Positions 25,276 to 33,961 of a DNA stretch of 64,000 nt are shown in pieces (position 1 is the first letter of the stretch; every line of letters starts with the position of its first letter). The notes beneath the pieces were generated by a model. It was not told where the DNA came from. It searched no databases and saw nothing but the letters and a program-made list of their open reading frames with translations. A program made the position numbers and the translations under genes. This DNA comes from Marinirhabdus sp050859505. Lineage in GTDB: Bacteria; Bacteroidota; Bacteroidia; Flavobacteriales; Flavobacteriaceae. The DNA lies in contig NZ_CP193934.1 in the NCBI RefSeq assembly GCF_050859505.1, positions 3,100,001-3,164,000 on the forward strand, written 5' to 3'.

Positions 25276-26964
25276 ATGTGTGGAATTGTATGTGCATTCG
25301 ATCTTAAAAGGCCAGCCGAAGACCTTAGGCCTCAATTATTAACCATGGCAAAATGCCTGAGACATCGTGGGCCGGACTGGAGCGGGATTTTTAGTAACAA
25401 GCGCGCTATTATGGCGCACGAGCGTTTGGCGATCGTAGATCCTACGTCTGGGAAACAGCCTTTGTTTTCTGAAGACAAAAAACTAGTCCTGGCTGCCAAT
25501 GGGGAGATCTACAACCATCTGGAGTTGCGCAAGCAATTTGAAGGTTCGTATACCTTCCAGACCAAAAGTGACTGCGAAGTAATTCTGGCGCTCTACAAAG
25601 AAAAAGGCGCTTCGTTTCTGGATGAATTGAATGGGATTTTCGGATTTGCGTTGTACGATGTGGAAACCAACGAATATTTAATCGCCAGAGACCATATGGG
25701 AATTATCCCACTCTATATGGGCTGGGACAAAGACGGCACCTTTTATGTGGCTAGCGAATTAAAAGCCCTGGAAGGTTTCTGTACAAAAATTGAGCTCTTC
25801 CCTCCTGGTCATTATTTACACAGCAGCGACGGCCAATTAAAACGTTGGTACACCCGCGACTGGATGGAATTTGATGCTGTAAAAGACAACGAAACCAACC
25901 TGGACGAGCTACGTAACGCACTGGACGCCGCAGTTCACAGGCAGTTAATGAGTGATGTACCCTACGGAGTCCTGCTTTCTGGCGGTCTCGATTCTTCCAT
26001 CACTTCTGCCCTGGCCAAAAAATATGCCGACAAGCGAATTGAATCTGGCGATACAGAAGGCGCCTGGTATCCACGCTTACACTCCTTTGCTATTGGACTA
26101 AAAGGCTCGCCAGATCTGGCTGCGGCACAAAAAGTAGCCACCCATCTGGATACGGTGCATCACGAAGTACACTTTACCATACAGGAAGGATTGGACGCGA
26201 TTAAAGATGTAATTTATCACGTAGAAACCTACGATATCACTACCATTCGCGCCTCTACGCCTATGTTCCTGCTCGCACGGGCTATTAAAGCCATGGGAAT
26301 TAAAATGGTGCTAAGTGGCGAAGGAGCCGATGAGATCTTTGGAGGCTACCTCTATTTTCATAAAGCGCCCTCGGCAAAAGAGTTTCACGAAGAGAACGTA
26401 CGTAAACTGGACAAACTCCATATGTACGATTGTCTACGTGCCAACAAATCACTGGCTTCCTGGGGTATTGAAGGCCGGGTACCCTTCCTGGACAAAGAAT
26501 TTATGGACGTAGCCATGCGCCTAAACCCAAAAGACAAAATGATTATCGCGGGTAAAAAAGGCTCTCAGGAAAAACAAGCCATGGAAAAATGGGTGCTGCG
26601 GGAAGCTTTTGCCCATATGCTCCCTGCCGAAGTTGCCTGGCGACAAAAAGAACAATTTAGCGACGGCGTAGGCTACAGCTGGATAGATACCTTAAAGGAA
26701 ATGGTGAACCAAGTGGTAACCGACGAGCAAATGGAAAACGCCCAATACCGCTTCCCTATCCAAACGCCAAAAAGTAAAGAAGAATTTCATTACCGAACCA
26801 TTTTTGAAGAACATTTCCCGGGCGATGCAGCCGCGCTAACGGTACCCAGTGTCCCCAGCGTAGCCTGTAGTAGCCAGGTAGCCTTAGACTGGGACGAAAG
26901 CTTTAAAAACATGAACGACCCTAGCGGACGGGCAGTAGCCAATGTTCATGACGAAGCCTATTGA
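25276..26964 (+). CDS. asnB: Asparagine synthetase B (glutamine-hydrolysing)
   Basis: The product has 562 residues. The start is fixed at the ATG at 25276 because Cys2 (MCGIVCAF) must become the N-terminal nucleophile after Met removal; an ATG six codons upstream would destroy this. Residues 2-190 form the class II glutamine amidotransferase domain (RHRGPDWSG, then NGEIYNH), and residues 215-530 form the ATP-pyrophosphatase synthetase domain with the PP-loop LLSGGLDSS and the later SGEGADEIFGGY. The enzyme makes asparagine from aspartate, ATP and glutamine in the cytosol. It is preceded by an Asn-rich leader peptide and terminator, and followed by a strong terminator, so it is monocistronic. 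Confidence 0.96.
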   Translation: MCGIVCAFDLKRPAEDLRPQLLTMAKCLRHRGPDWSGIFSNKRAIMAHERLAIVDPTSGKQPLFSEDKKLVLAANGEIYNHLELRKQFEGSYTFQTKSDCEVILALYKEKGASFLDELNGIFGFALYDVETNEYLIARDHMGIIPLYMGWDKDGTFYVASELKALEGFCTKIELFPPGHYLHSSDGQLKRWYTRDWMEFDAVKDNETNLDELRNALDAAVHRQLMSDVPYGVLLSGGLDSSITSALAKKYADKRIESGDTEGAWYPRLHSFAIGLKGSPDLAAAQKVATHLDTVHHEVHFTIQEGLDAIKDVIYHVETYDITTIRASTPMFLLARAIKAMGIKMVLSGEGADEIFGGYLYFHKAPSAKEFHEENVRKLDKLHMYDCLRANKSLASWGIEGRVPFLDKEFMDVAMRLNPKDKMIIAGKKGSQEKQAMEKWVLREAFAHMLPAEVAWRQKEQFSDGVGYSWIDTLKEMVNQVVTDEQMENAQYRFPIQTPKSKEEFHYRTIFEEHFPGDAAALTVPSVPSVACSSQVALDWDESFKNMNDPSGRAVANVHDEAY

Positions 26965-27014
26965 AAGTACGAGCTACGAATTAAATTAACTCATAAAATC
27001 CCAAAGGTGCAAAT

Positions 27015-27054
27015 CCCAACTCTCAAAATACAGTTGTTTTGAGAGTTGGGGTTT
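27015..27054 (+). terminator. Terminator after asnB
   Basis: A perfect 14-bp stem (CCCAACTCTCAAAA at 27015-27028, TTTTGAGAGTTGGG at 27037-27050) with an 8-nt loop is followed by GTTTTAGTTT. It lies about 50 bases after the asnB stop. Confidence 0.8.
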
Positions 27055-27408
27055 TAGTTTCTCCCTATCGTAGCGTTTTTTATTTGCTTACGGAAACCCG
27101 TAACTGGAAGTTACCAATGATTTGTAGGTTTACGGGAACGTATATAAAGACACCATACGTACAGTACAATACCTCGATAAGTACGGGTTTTTACGTATGG
27201 TTTGGCATATAGATTCTTTTTTAAATTTACAGAGTTGAGACAAAATGTAAAAGGCAATAGGATATGGTAAAAAACAGGGTTTTTCCTGTGGTATGGCGTA
27301 TGCGTTCTTTGTAGTTTTACGAGGTAATAACTATTAAAAGTTGGTCTTATCTTGATGTATTTTATACCTAGTTAGCCACAAGCTGAAAAAAAATAGAACA
27401 ATGAAACT
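27055..27408. other. Non-coding region with inverted repeats ahead of the accessory island
   Basis: I see no gene here. It holds two inverted repeats: CCCGTAA (27097-27103) with TTACGGG (27130-27136), and ACCATACGTA (27152-27161) with TACGTATGGT (27192-27201). Several ACGTA/TACGGG strings recur in 27090-27200. At its right end stands GTTAGCCAC (27371-27379), which reappears inverted after the next gene. Confidence 0.5.
27371..27379 (+). repeat. Left copy of a 9-bp inverted repeat flanking the PHP-ABC gene
   Basis: GTTAGCCAC here is the exact inverse of GTGGCTAAC at 29964-29972, just after the stop of the enclosed gene. The following AAGCTGAAAAAAAAT resembles AAGCTGAAAAAAATG in front of the AraC gene at 31539. 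Confidence 0.5.
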
Positions 27409-29958
27409 ATGATAGGAAATGTATGGAGAAAGTGGGATTTACATTTCCACACTCAAACATCATATGATTACAAAAACAAAGGTGTATCTGACCAAGATAT
27501 CATAGATACCCTTGTAGCTAATAATGTTGAAGTAATAGCCATAACAGACCATCACGTTATGGACGTTCAAAAAATTGTAAATCTTCAAGAATTAGGAAAA
27601 GGGAAAGTAACGGTATTACCAGGGATTGAATTTAGAGCAGAACTTGGTGGTAGCGATTCAATTCATTTTATAGGCATCTTTTCGGAAAAGTGCGATATCG
27701 AAGATGTTTGGATTAAACTACAATCGGCTTGTGGTATTACAAAAAAAGATATTCAGGACAAAGGCGGTGACCAATATATTCATTGTGACCTTAAAGATAC
27801 TTGTCATTTAATACATTCTTTGGGAGGTTTAGTAACAGTTCACGCAGGAGCTAAAGCAAATACGTTAGAGAACATTACTAATACTTTGCCTTACAAAATG
27901 GCTTTGAAAACAGATTTAGTTTTAAATCATATTGACATTTTAGAATTAGGTCAAGAAAAAGACCAAGAAGATTATAGGAATATTGTCTTTCCTGCAATCA
28001 AAGCTCAAATTCCAATGATTATTTGTTCTGACAACCATAATATCACAGATTATCAAGTTAAACAAAATCTTTGGATAAAATCACAACCAACTTTTGAAGG
28101 TTTAAAACAAATATTATTCGAACCTGAATACAGAATACATATAGGAGCTAACGCTCCTATTCCGCCTCCAATTAGGATAAATAAAATTGTTTTAGATTTT
28201 CCAGCTGACTCAATGTTTGAGAATGAAAGTTTTTGCTTGTCAGGAAAAAATGAAATTAATTTAAGTCCCAATTTTACGTGTATTATTGGTGGTCGCGGAG
28301 CAGGAAAAAGCACAATTTTAAATTTGATTCACGAAAAATTAAAATCAGGTGAAAATCAATTCTTCGCAACCAAAAAAATTCGTGATGCAAATGGAAATGT
28401 GCTCTCAATAGAGAATAGCGTTGATATTGACAATGATGCTGACGAAAAATACATTGAATTTTTAAGTCAAAATGAAATTGAAGATTTCGCACAAGACTAT
28501 CATAAATTAACAAGTGCAGTTTATGGTCGCATTCTTAAAAGGGATGAATTAGGTCTTATCACTAGTAAAGAAATAGTCTTAAATCAATGTTTAACGAATT
28601 ACAAAAAGCAGATAATAAATGTTAGACGAATTGAAACTTTAAAGGCAGAATTAGAACAAAAGAAAAAAGAACTAGCGACTAATAAAAAACTTGTTGAATC
28701 ATTTTCGAGTGAAGAATACAAACGAATCAATGCCGAATTAAAAGCTTTAACTGTAGAAATCAATCAACTTAAATCATCAACGGAAAAGTATAATCAATTA
28801 GTTGCTGACTTATCAGAACTGCAAAAAAACAACAATCAAGTCGAGCCAAAAAATGAATATGCATTAGAAATAGACCGAATTGTTAAGGCATTAAAAGATA
28901 TTACAGACTCTACTGCCCTTGTTGATTTTTCAAAGTCAATATTGAGATTGTCCGAATTAGAAGCACAGTTAATCTTAAAAAAAGCGGAATTAAAAAAATA
29001 TTTATCAGACAAGGGGCTTACAGAAGAAAACTTAAAAGACATTTCTAATGCAAACATCTTAATTAACTCTTTAGAAGTTGAGATTCAAAAAAGAGAAGTT
29101 GACATAAATGTTTTACAATTGGAAATTGATGGGTTTGATGAAAACATTTCTATTAATGCTAGTTCGGATTATCAAACAGAAATTGAAACTCAAATCAAAT
29201 CAATTAGTGAAATCCTTGAAAATCTAAAAAATACATCTGTTAAGCCTATTTCATTAAACTTTGACTTTGATGAAATTGCTGCAAATGAAAAGGTATTTAG
29301 CGATTTCAAAAGTTTGTTTGAAGGACAAATTGCGAGAAGTAATTATAAAAGTGACAATGTCTTAAAAGATATTTTATTTTGTGTTTTACCAAAAGACATT
29401 ACAACTAAAGAAGTTCTTATTGAAGCATTAAAAAACTATCCAAGTGCTTCTAACGCAAAAGGGTTTTTAATTGAGTTATTCAGTTTAGATTCAAATTTTA
29501 AGGCGTATAAGTTATTGACAAAAATGACTTACTTAAATTATGTTGAATTTAAAAAGGTAAAAGTCCAGTATGATGGAAGACCTATCGAAAAGTCCTCTTT
29601 TGGTCAAAGGTGTACTGCCGTTTTAGTCATTTTACTATTATTAGGAAACAACCCAATAATCATTGATGAACCAGAAGCTCATCTCGACAGTCTTTTAATA
29701 TCAAATTATCTTGTGGAAGTCATTAAAGACAGAAAGAGAAGTAGGCAAATCGTTTTTGCAACACACAATGCAAATTTTGTAATTAATGGTGATGCGGAAT
29801 TAATTCATATTTTAAGTATTGATGAAGCAAGCCAATCAACGGTAATAAAAAGTACGACAATTGAAAACGAAGACACAAGAGAAACATTAATCGGACTTGA
29901 AGGAGGATTTGAAGCTTTCAAAAAACGAGAGAATAAATATCAATATAGAATAAAGTAA
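27409..29958 (+). CDS. PHP-domain/ABC-ATPase fusion (TrlF-like)
   Basis: The product has 849 residues. Residues 8-245 are a PHP phosphoesterase domain with metal ligands H12/H14 (DLHFHT), D47-H48-H49 (ITDHH), E74 (LPGIEF), H145 and the D208/H210 pair (SDNH). From residue 260 comes an SMC/RecN-like ABC ATPase: Walker A GGRGAGKST (294-302), a coiled coil of about 300 residues (420-640), a degenerate signature SSFGQR and Walker B IIIDEPEAHLD (D753/E754) with the switch histidine in ATHN. Such PHP-ABC proteins are annotated as TrlF-like and are suspected nucleic-acid-directed defence or repair factors; the target is not known to me. The gene is more AT-rich than the housekeeping genes around it and is flanked by inverted repeats, which suggests transfer. 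Confidence 0.82.
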   Translation: MIGNVWRKWDLHFHTQTSYDYKNKGVSDQDIIDTLVANNVEVIAITDHHVMDVQKIVNLQELGKGKVTVLPGIEFRAELGGSDSIHFIGIFSEKCDIEDVWIKLQSACGITKKDIQDKGGDQYIHCDLKDTCHLIHSLGGLVTVHAGAKANTLENITNTLPYKMALKTDLVLNHIDILELGQEKDQEDYRNIVFPAIKAQIPMIICSDNHNITDYQVKQNLWIKSQPTFEGLKQILFEPEYRIHIGANAPIPPPIRINKIVLDFPADSMFENESFCLSGKNEINLSPNFTCIIGGRGAGKSTILNLIHEKLKSGENQFFATKKIRDANGNVLSIENSVDIDNDADEKYIEFLSQNEIEDFAQDYHKLTSAVYGRILKRDELGLITSKEIVLNQCLTNYKKQIINVRRIETLKAELEQKKKELATNKKLVESFSSEEYKRINAELKALTVEINQLKSSTEKYNQLVADLSELQKNNNQVEPKNEYALEIDRIVKALKDITDSTALVDFSKSILRLSELEAQLILKKAELKKYLSDKGLTEENLKDISNANILINSLEVEIQKREVDINVLQLEIDGFDENISINASSDYQTEIETQIKSISEILENLKNTSVKPISLNFDFDEIAANEKVFSDFKSLFEGQIARSNYKSDNVLKDILFCVLPKDITTKEVLIEALKNYPSASNAKGFLIELFSLDSNFKAYKLLTKMTYLNYVEFKKVKVQYDGRPIEKSSFGQRCTAVLVILLLLGNNPIIIDEPEAHLDSLLISNYLVEVIKDRKRSRQIVFATHNANFVINGDAELIHILSIDEASQSTVIKSTTIENEDTRETLIGLEGGFEAFKKRENKYQYRIK

Positions 29959-29963
29959 AGCCA

Positions 29964-30166
29964 GTGGCTAACAACATATATAAAACATAGTGCGAGCCGT
30001 TGCTAACACGAAGGTTCGGGCATTTTTGCGAGGTCGCCAAATTTTTAAATTTGGCTAATCGGGAAAAGAAAGATAATCAGTAAAATTTAAAAATTCGGCT
30101 TGTGCTTAACCGAAACGAAACTGTCTATTTTCTGCACTACGTTTCATATACAAATCCGTTGTGTGT
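29964..30166 (+). repeat. attC-like long folded intergenic element
   Basis: The element starts with GTGGCTAAC (29964-29972) and can fold end to end: ACAAC (29971-29975) with GTTGT (30158-30162), TATATAAAAC (29977-29986) with GTTTCATATA (30141-30150, 9 of 10), an inner imperfect pair around 29988-29999 and 30091-30102, and a central palindrome GCCAAATTT-TT-AAATTTGGC (30036-30055). The layout recalls integron attC sites, but the core does not fully match GTTRRRY. A MITE or decayed repeat is the alternative. Confidence 0.45.
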
Positions 30167-30188
30167 AATGCAAAAAAGCAATCGAAGT

Positions 30189-31367
30189 ATGAAACATATA
30201 TTTACAATTTTATTTTTTTTCGCTTTTTTATTTTCTTTTGCACAGACCAATCCAAATCACGTTTACGTTAGTGGATATTACAGAAGTAATGGCACATATG
30301 TCCAACCTCATTATCGAACCGCACCAAATAGCACTAATAGAGATAATTTTTCAACACGAGGAAATACCAATCCATATACAGGACAGGCTGGATATATTAC
30401 ACCTGATAGTAATACATCTTCTAAATATACACCAAGCTCTTATTCTAATTCAACTAAAACTACCTACCCTACAACCACTTACAATACAACTTCAACCAGT
30501 ACGTCAAATAATTCATATAATTCAACAAATATTTATACAACTACAAGCTCCTATGGTCAGTTATGGAGAACACCATCACAACACGATGCAATTCGCCCAA
30601 TTCAGAAAGGAACTAGTGTCAGCGTATTAGAATATCAGAATGGCTTTTATAAAGTAATGTCAAATGGTACAGTTGGATATATAAACACTATTACGATTAA
30701 CGAAAATTCTACAATGAAAAGCCTAAAAAATGGCGTGAAAGAATATTCAAATAAAACAGGAGACAAAGCCACGGTAAATGAAATTTTTGACATAGAAGTA
30801 TCAAAAATATATGCGCTACCAAGTAAATACGTATCCTCAAGAGATGCAAATTTACGATTAGGACCGACTACAATTACTAATGTTTTGACCACAATTAAAC
30901 GAAATGATAAAATCAGGATTATTGATAATTCAACTTATAGTTCTTGGACGAAAATAATTGTAGAAGCTGATGACGGATATTACATTGGATTTTTGAGCAA
31001 TAGTTTAATCTCTGATAACAAAATAGAAAATAAAGAACAGACTGACGGTCCAACTTCAGTTGTAAGAAATTTTCTTAAACATTTAGACGAAGAAGAATTT
31101 TATAGTGCATTCTCATTAACAAATAACCCAAGTTGGAATAAAAATGGTGGATATAGTTGGTTTTCTTCAACAGATGCGTATGGCGGTATTGATTATGTGA
31201 CAATTTATGAAGTTAGGCTTGAAAATGCTTATGAAGATCAAGCTGTTGTATTTGCAGATTATTATGCCAGTGATCCTTTACATACTTCTAGAAGATGGAA
31301 ACAAATTTTGATTTTGGAATATCAATATGGTAAATGGAAAATAATAAAAACCAAATTAGCGGAATAG
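30189..31367 (+). CDS. Secreted SH3-domain protein
   Basis: The product has 392 residues from the ATG at 30189, chosen because a signal peptide (residues 1-19, ending in SFAQ) follows at once; an in-frame ATG 29 codons upstream would place non-signal sequence inside the folded intergenic element. Residues 20-75 contain the strand-rich motif YVSGYYRSNGTYVQPHYRT that often opens small secreted Bacteroidota proteins. Residues 75-150 are low-complexity Ser/Thr/Asn/Tyr. Two bacterial SH3-like segments follow (about 150-205 and 245-305, the second with DANLRLGPTT), and then a C-terminal domain of about 100 residues. Bacterial SH3 domains often bind cell wall peptides. No catalytic motif was seen. 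Confidence 0.75.
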   Translation: MKHIFTILFFFAFLFSFAQTNPNHVYVSGYYRSNGTYVQPHYRTAPNSTNRDNFSTRGNTNPYTGQAGYITPDSNTSSKYTPSSYSNSTKTTYPTTTYNTTSTSTSNNSYNSTNIYTTTSSYGQLWRTPSQHDAIRPIQKGTSVSVLEYQNGFYKVMSNGTVGYINTITINENSTMKSLKNGVKEYSNKTGDKATVNEIFDIEVSKIYALPSKYVSSRDANLRLGPTTITNVLTTIKRNDKIRIIDNSTYSSWTKIIVEADDGYYIGFLSNSLISDNKIENKEQTDGPTSVVRNFLKHLDEEEFYSAFSLTNNPSWNKNGGYSWFSSTDAYGGIDYVTIYEVRLENAYEDQAVVFADYYASDPLHTSRRWKQILILEYQYGKWKIIKTKLAE

Positions 31368-31538
31368 CACTGTAAACAACACCGCATAATATACAACGGT
31401 CACATTCGGCTTTCATTTAATTCCCTAACTTTATAAAAAATTAGCCAAGCAGATACATCGTAGTGGTAGCGCTATTGTTTTTCTAGCTCAAAGGCTCGCC
31501 GTATCAAACCCAAACCCGTTATTCGTAAGCTGAAAAAA

Positions 31539-32345
31539 ATGAACATACAGCATTACAAAACCAAAAATAGAATTTTAAGAAACTATATCGATGGATATTA
31601 TTTTATGGAAAAAGGGAAGTCTGGATCAGCAGTTCATTATCTCACGTTCCCTAATAATTTATGTATTGTAAGCACTACGCAAAATGCAGATGTAAAAATA
31701 GGCCGGGAAAAGATTGTTGTAACCCCTTCAAAAAAGAAAAGGATTACTACAGATTTGGTGGTAAGATACACTAAACCCTTTGAAGTGGTGTATGAGGAAC
31801 CCACCAATGAGATAACCATTAAATTTAAACCTCTTGGCCTTAATCGTTTTATAGAAAATATTTCAGACTATTTTAGTGATGGGTTCTATATGGATTTTCA
31901 ACCATTTGATGATCTGAATGAGGAAATGCAAATAATCTTTGATATTGCAGACAGAAACAAACAGATTGAAAGGCTTGAAATGTATTGGTTGTCCAAATTA
32001 AATACTATTGAGTTAAGTAGGTTGGAAAAAATACTTGACGATGTTGAAACAGAAATTAGTATTACAGAAATCTCAAAAAAACATAATATTTCAAGACAAT
32101 ATCTCAATAAGATCTTTCAAAAAAATCTTGGCAAAACACCTTCGGAATACCGTAAGGTTCATAAATTCAGAAAAGCCTTGCTAGATTTCCAAAAGGTAAA
32201 AAATCTAACAGCGCTTTCTTATGAAAGTCTTTTCTACGACCAATCCCATTTTATAAAGGAATTTAAATCACTTACCAATATTAAACCAAGTTCGTTTTTT
32301 AAAAATATAGATTCGAACAAGGAAATTGCCTGGCTATTTTTTTAA
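31539..32345 (+). CDS. AraC-family transcriptional regulator
   Basis: The product has 268 residues. The N-terminal 165 residues form an AraC-type sensor region (FKPLGLNRFI pattern), and the C-terminal 100 residues carry two helix-turn-helix motifs: ITEISKKHNISRQYLNKIFQ, followed by NLTALSYESLFYDQSHFIKEF and the terminal KPSSFFK. The effector is unknown. The S41 peptidase gene starts 72 bases downstream in the same direction and may be a target. The 170-base gap upstream (31368-31538) holds AACAACACCGCATAATATACAACGG and ends in CCGTTATTCGTAAGC, similar in kind to the folded element after the PHP-ABC gene. Confidence 0.85.
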   Translation: MNIQHYKTKNRILRNYIDGYYFMEKGKSGSAVHYLTFPNNLCIVSTTQNADVKIGREKIVVTPSKKKRITTDLVVRYTKPFEVVYEEPTNEITIKFKPLGLNRFIENISDYFSDGFYMDFQPFDDLNEEMQIIFDIADRNKQIERLEMYWLSKLNTIELSRLEKILDDVETEISITEISKKHNISRQYLNKIFQKNLGKTPSEYRKVHKFRKALLDFQKVKNLTALSYESLFYDQSHFIKEFKSLTNIKPSSFFKNIDSNKEIAWLFF

Positions 32346-32417
32346 CGTAGTTTCCATTCTTACAATTTTGTCTTTCTGGTTATCCCTTTATTTGTGGGAA
32401 TTTTTAATCAATATACT

Positions 32418-33833
32418 ATGAAGAAGTTTTTATGTTCAATCCTTTTAGTTGGGAGTATCTTTAATATGTATTCACAAACAACTTGTGACTGCACGCTTGC
32501 CTTAAATAAAGTAATAGTAAAAATTGAAAGCGATTATCCTGGTTTTGAAGAAAAGACAAAAGACACTTTGCTCTACAACAACCTTAAAAAACAATTAGTT
32601 TCTGAAGCAAAAAAAACAGATACTTCCAATTGTCTTGATGTTCTTTTAAAATTTACAACATTCTTTAAAGATCGCCATATTTGGATTTTACCCAATGAAC
32701 AAGAAAGCCATGAAATTAAGGAAGTAATGAGTAAACCCAAACAGTTAAATATCAATATCGCGGCGTTTAAAAGAAATATAAAAAAGTCCAAAGATAAACT
32801 GGAGGGAATATGGAAAGATGAAACGTATACGGTTGGGGTCACAAAAACTGGAATAAATGAATATACAGGATTTATTATTGAAACAACAAATCCAAATTGG
32901 AAACCAAAAGAGATTAAATTTCAATTAAATAAAGAGAATATTACCTATTATCTTTCAGACCATTCTATATATCAAGATACTTTTAAGCTATATGAAGATT
33001 ACCTTCTTTATATAAATAATTTGAAGTCAAACTTTATCAAACAGAACCTAGACCGAAAATTAGATACAGCAGAAGTTAAAAATAGCGTAAATGAATTAGA
33101 TGGGTTTTATTACAAGAAATTAACTGAAAAATCATCTTTAATAAAAATATCAAGTTTTAATTATCCCTATGTGGAACGTATTGGAAAATTAATTGAGGTT
33201 AATAAAACAGCAATTGAGAATAGCGAAAATCTTATTATTGATATTAGAAATAATGGAGGTGGGACAGATGATGCTTACACAAAACTATTACCCTTACTTG
33301 CCACCAATCCTATAAGAAACATTGGAATAGAGCTTCTATCCACTCAGGGGTTAATTGATGGCGTCACTACCTATAAAGATGGTTTAATGAAAAAGGACGC
33401 AGAAAAAAATAAAGACGAAATAAAAGAATTGGAAAATCGTCTTACCATTTACAAAGAGAATTTTGGTAAATTTATAAATCTTTCCAGAAAAGATGTTACT
33501 ATTGATTCTGTGCAGATAAATGATAGAAGCCCAAAGCAAATTATTATTCTTGTAAACGATAATGTGGCAAGTGCGGGAGAGAATTTTTTACTAAAAGCTA
33601 AACAGAGCAAAAAAGTTAAGGTAATGGGAATACCAACTTCTGGAGTTTTGGATTATGCAAATGCATATTTTTTTAAATTTGCTTGCGAGAATTATAAGCT
33701 GTTACTACCAACGTATAGGTCCTTAAGGCTACCACAGTACCCAATTGATAACATCGGAATTCAACCCGACATCTATATTGATAAAAGTATTACAGATTGG
33801 GAACAGTTTGCTATTGATTATTTAGAAAATTAA
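32418..33833 (+). CDS. S41-family (C-terminal processing type) secreted peptidase
   Basis: The product has 471 residues from the ATG at 32418, chosen over a GTG eight codons upstream because the signal peptide (ending in MYSQ) starts here. The S41 core is in the C-terminal half: LIIDIRNNGGGTDDA, and the nucleophile motif NDNVASAGENF, with a Lys four residues past the serine region (LLKAKQ) as in the Ser/Lys dyad. No PDZ domain is obvious. The N-terminal 240 residues are family-specific. It is an exported protease of unknown target. It lies in the AT-rich island with the AraC regulator. Confidence 0.82.
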   Translation: MKKFLCSILLVGSIFNMYSQTTCDCTLALNKVIVKIESDYPGFEEKTKDTLLYNNLKKQLVSEAKKTDTSNCLDVLLKFTTFFKDRHIWILPNEQESHEIKEVMSKPKQLNINIAAFKRNIKKSKDKLEGIWKDETYTVGVTKTGINEYTGFIIETTNPNWKPKEIKFQLNKENITYYLSDHSIYQDTFKLYEDYLLYINNLKSNFIKQNLDRKLDTAEVKNSVNELDGFYYKKLTEKSSLIKISSFNYPYVERIGKLIEVNKTAIENSENLIIDIRNNGGGTDDAYTKLLPLLATNPIRNIGIELLSTQGLIDGVTTYKDGLMKKDAEKNKDEIKELENRLTIYKENFGKFINLSRKDVTIDSVQINDRSPKQIIILVNDNVASAGENFLLKAKQSKKVKVMGIPTSGVLDYANAYFFKFACENYKLLLPTYRSLRLPQYPIDNIGIQPDIYIDKSITDWEQFAIDYLEN

Positions 33834-33918
33834 AGAATAATAAAGCCTGCACCTAACACACTATAAAGCTCATAGGCATTTAGTTGCTTAATCGAAGTCA
33901 ATACGTATGTACAAGTCC

Positions 33919-33938
33919 GCCAAATTTTTTAATTTGGC
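33919..33938. repeat. Second copy of the GCCAAATT palindrome
   Basis: GCCAAATT-TTTT-AATTTGGC, followed by CTTATAAATTAGAAAAGGAAAT, closely parallels 30036-30070 (same palindrome, then CTAATCGGGAAAAGAAA). An ACCTAAC string that fits the integron RYYYAAC core stands upstream at 33851-33857. It marks the right side of the island. Confidence 0.5.
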
Positions 33939-33961
33939 TTATAAATTAGAAAAGGAAATCC

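Noticed and set aside
29964..30166. True integron attC site
   Set aside because: The fold is attC-like, but the core only partly fits the consensus and no integron integrase is in the window; it is reported only as attC-like.
30238..30630. Ile/His/Gln-rich open frame inside the SH3 gene
   Set aside because: It is a by-product of the low-complexity Ser/Thr/Asn region in the real frame.
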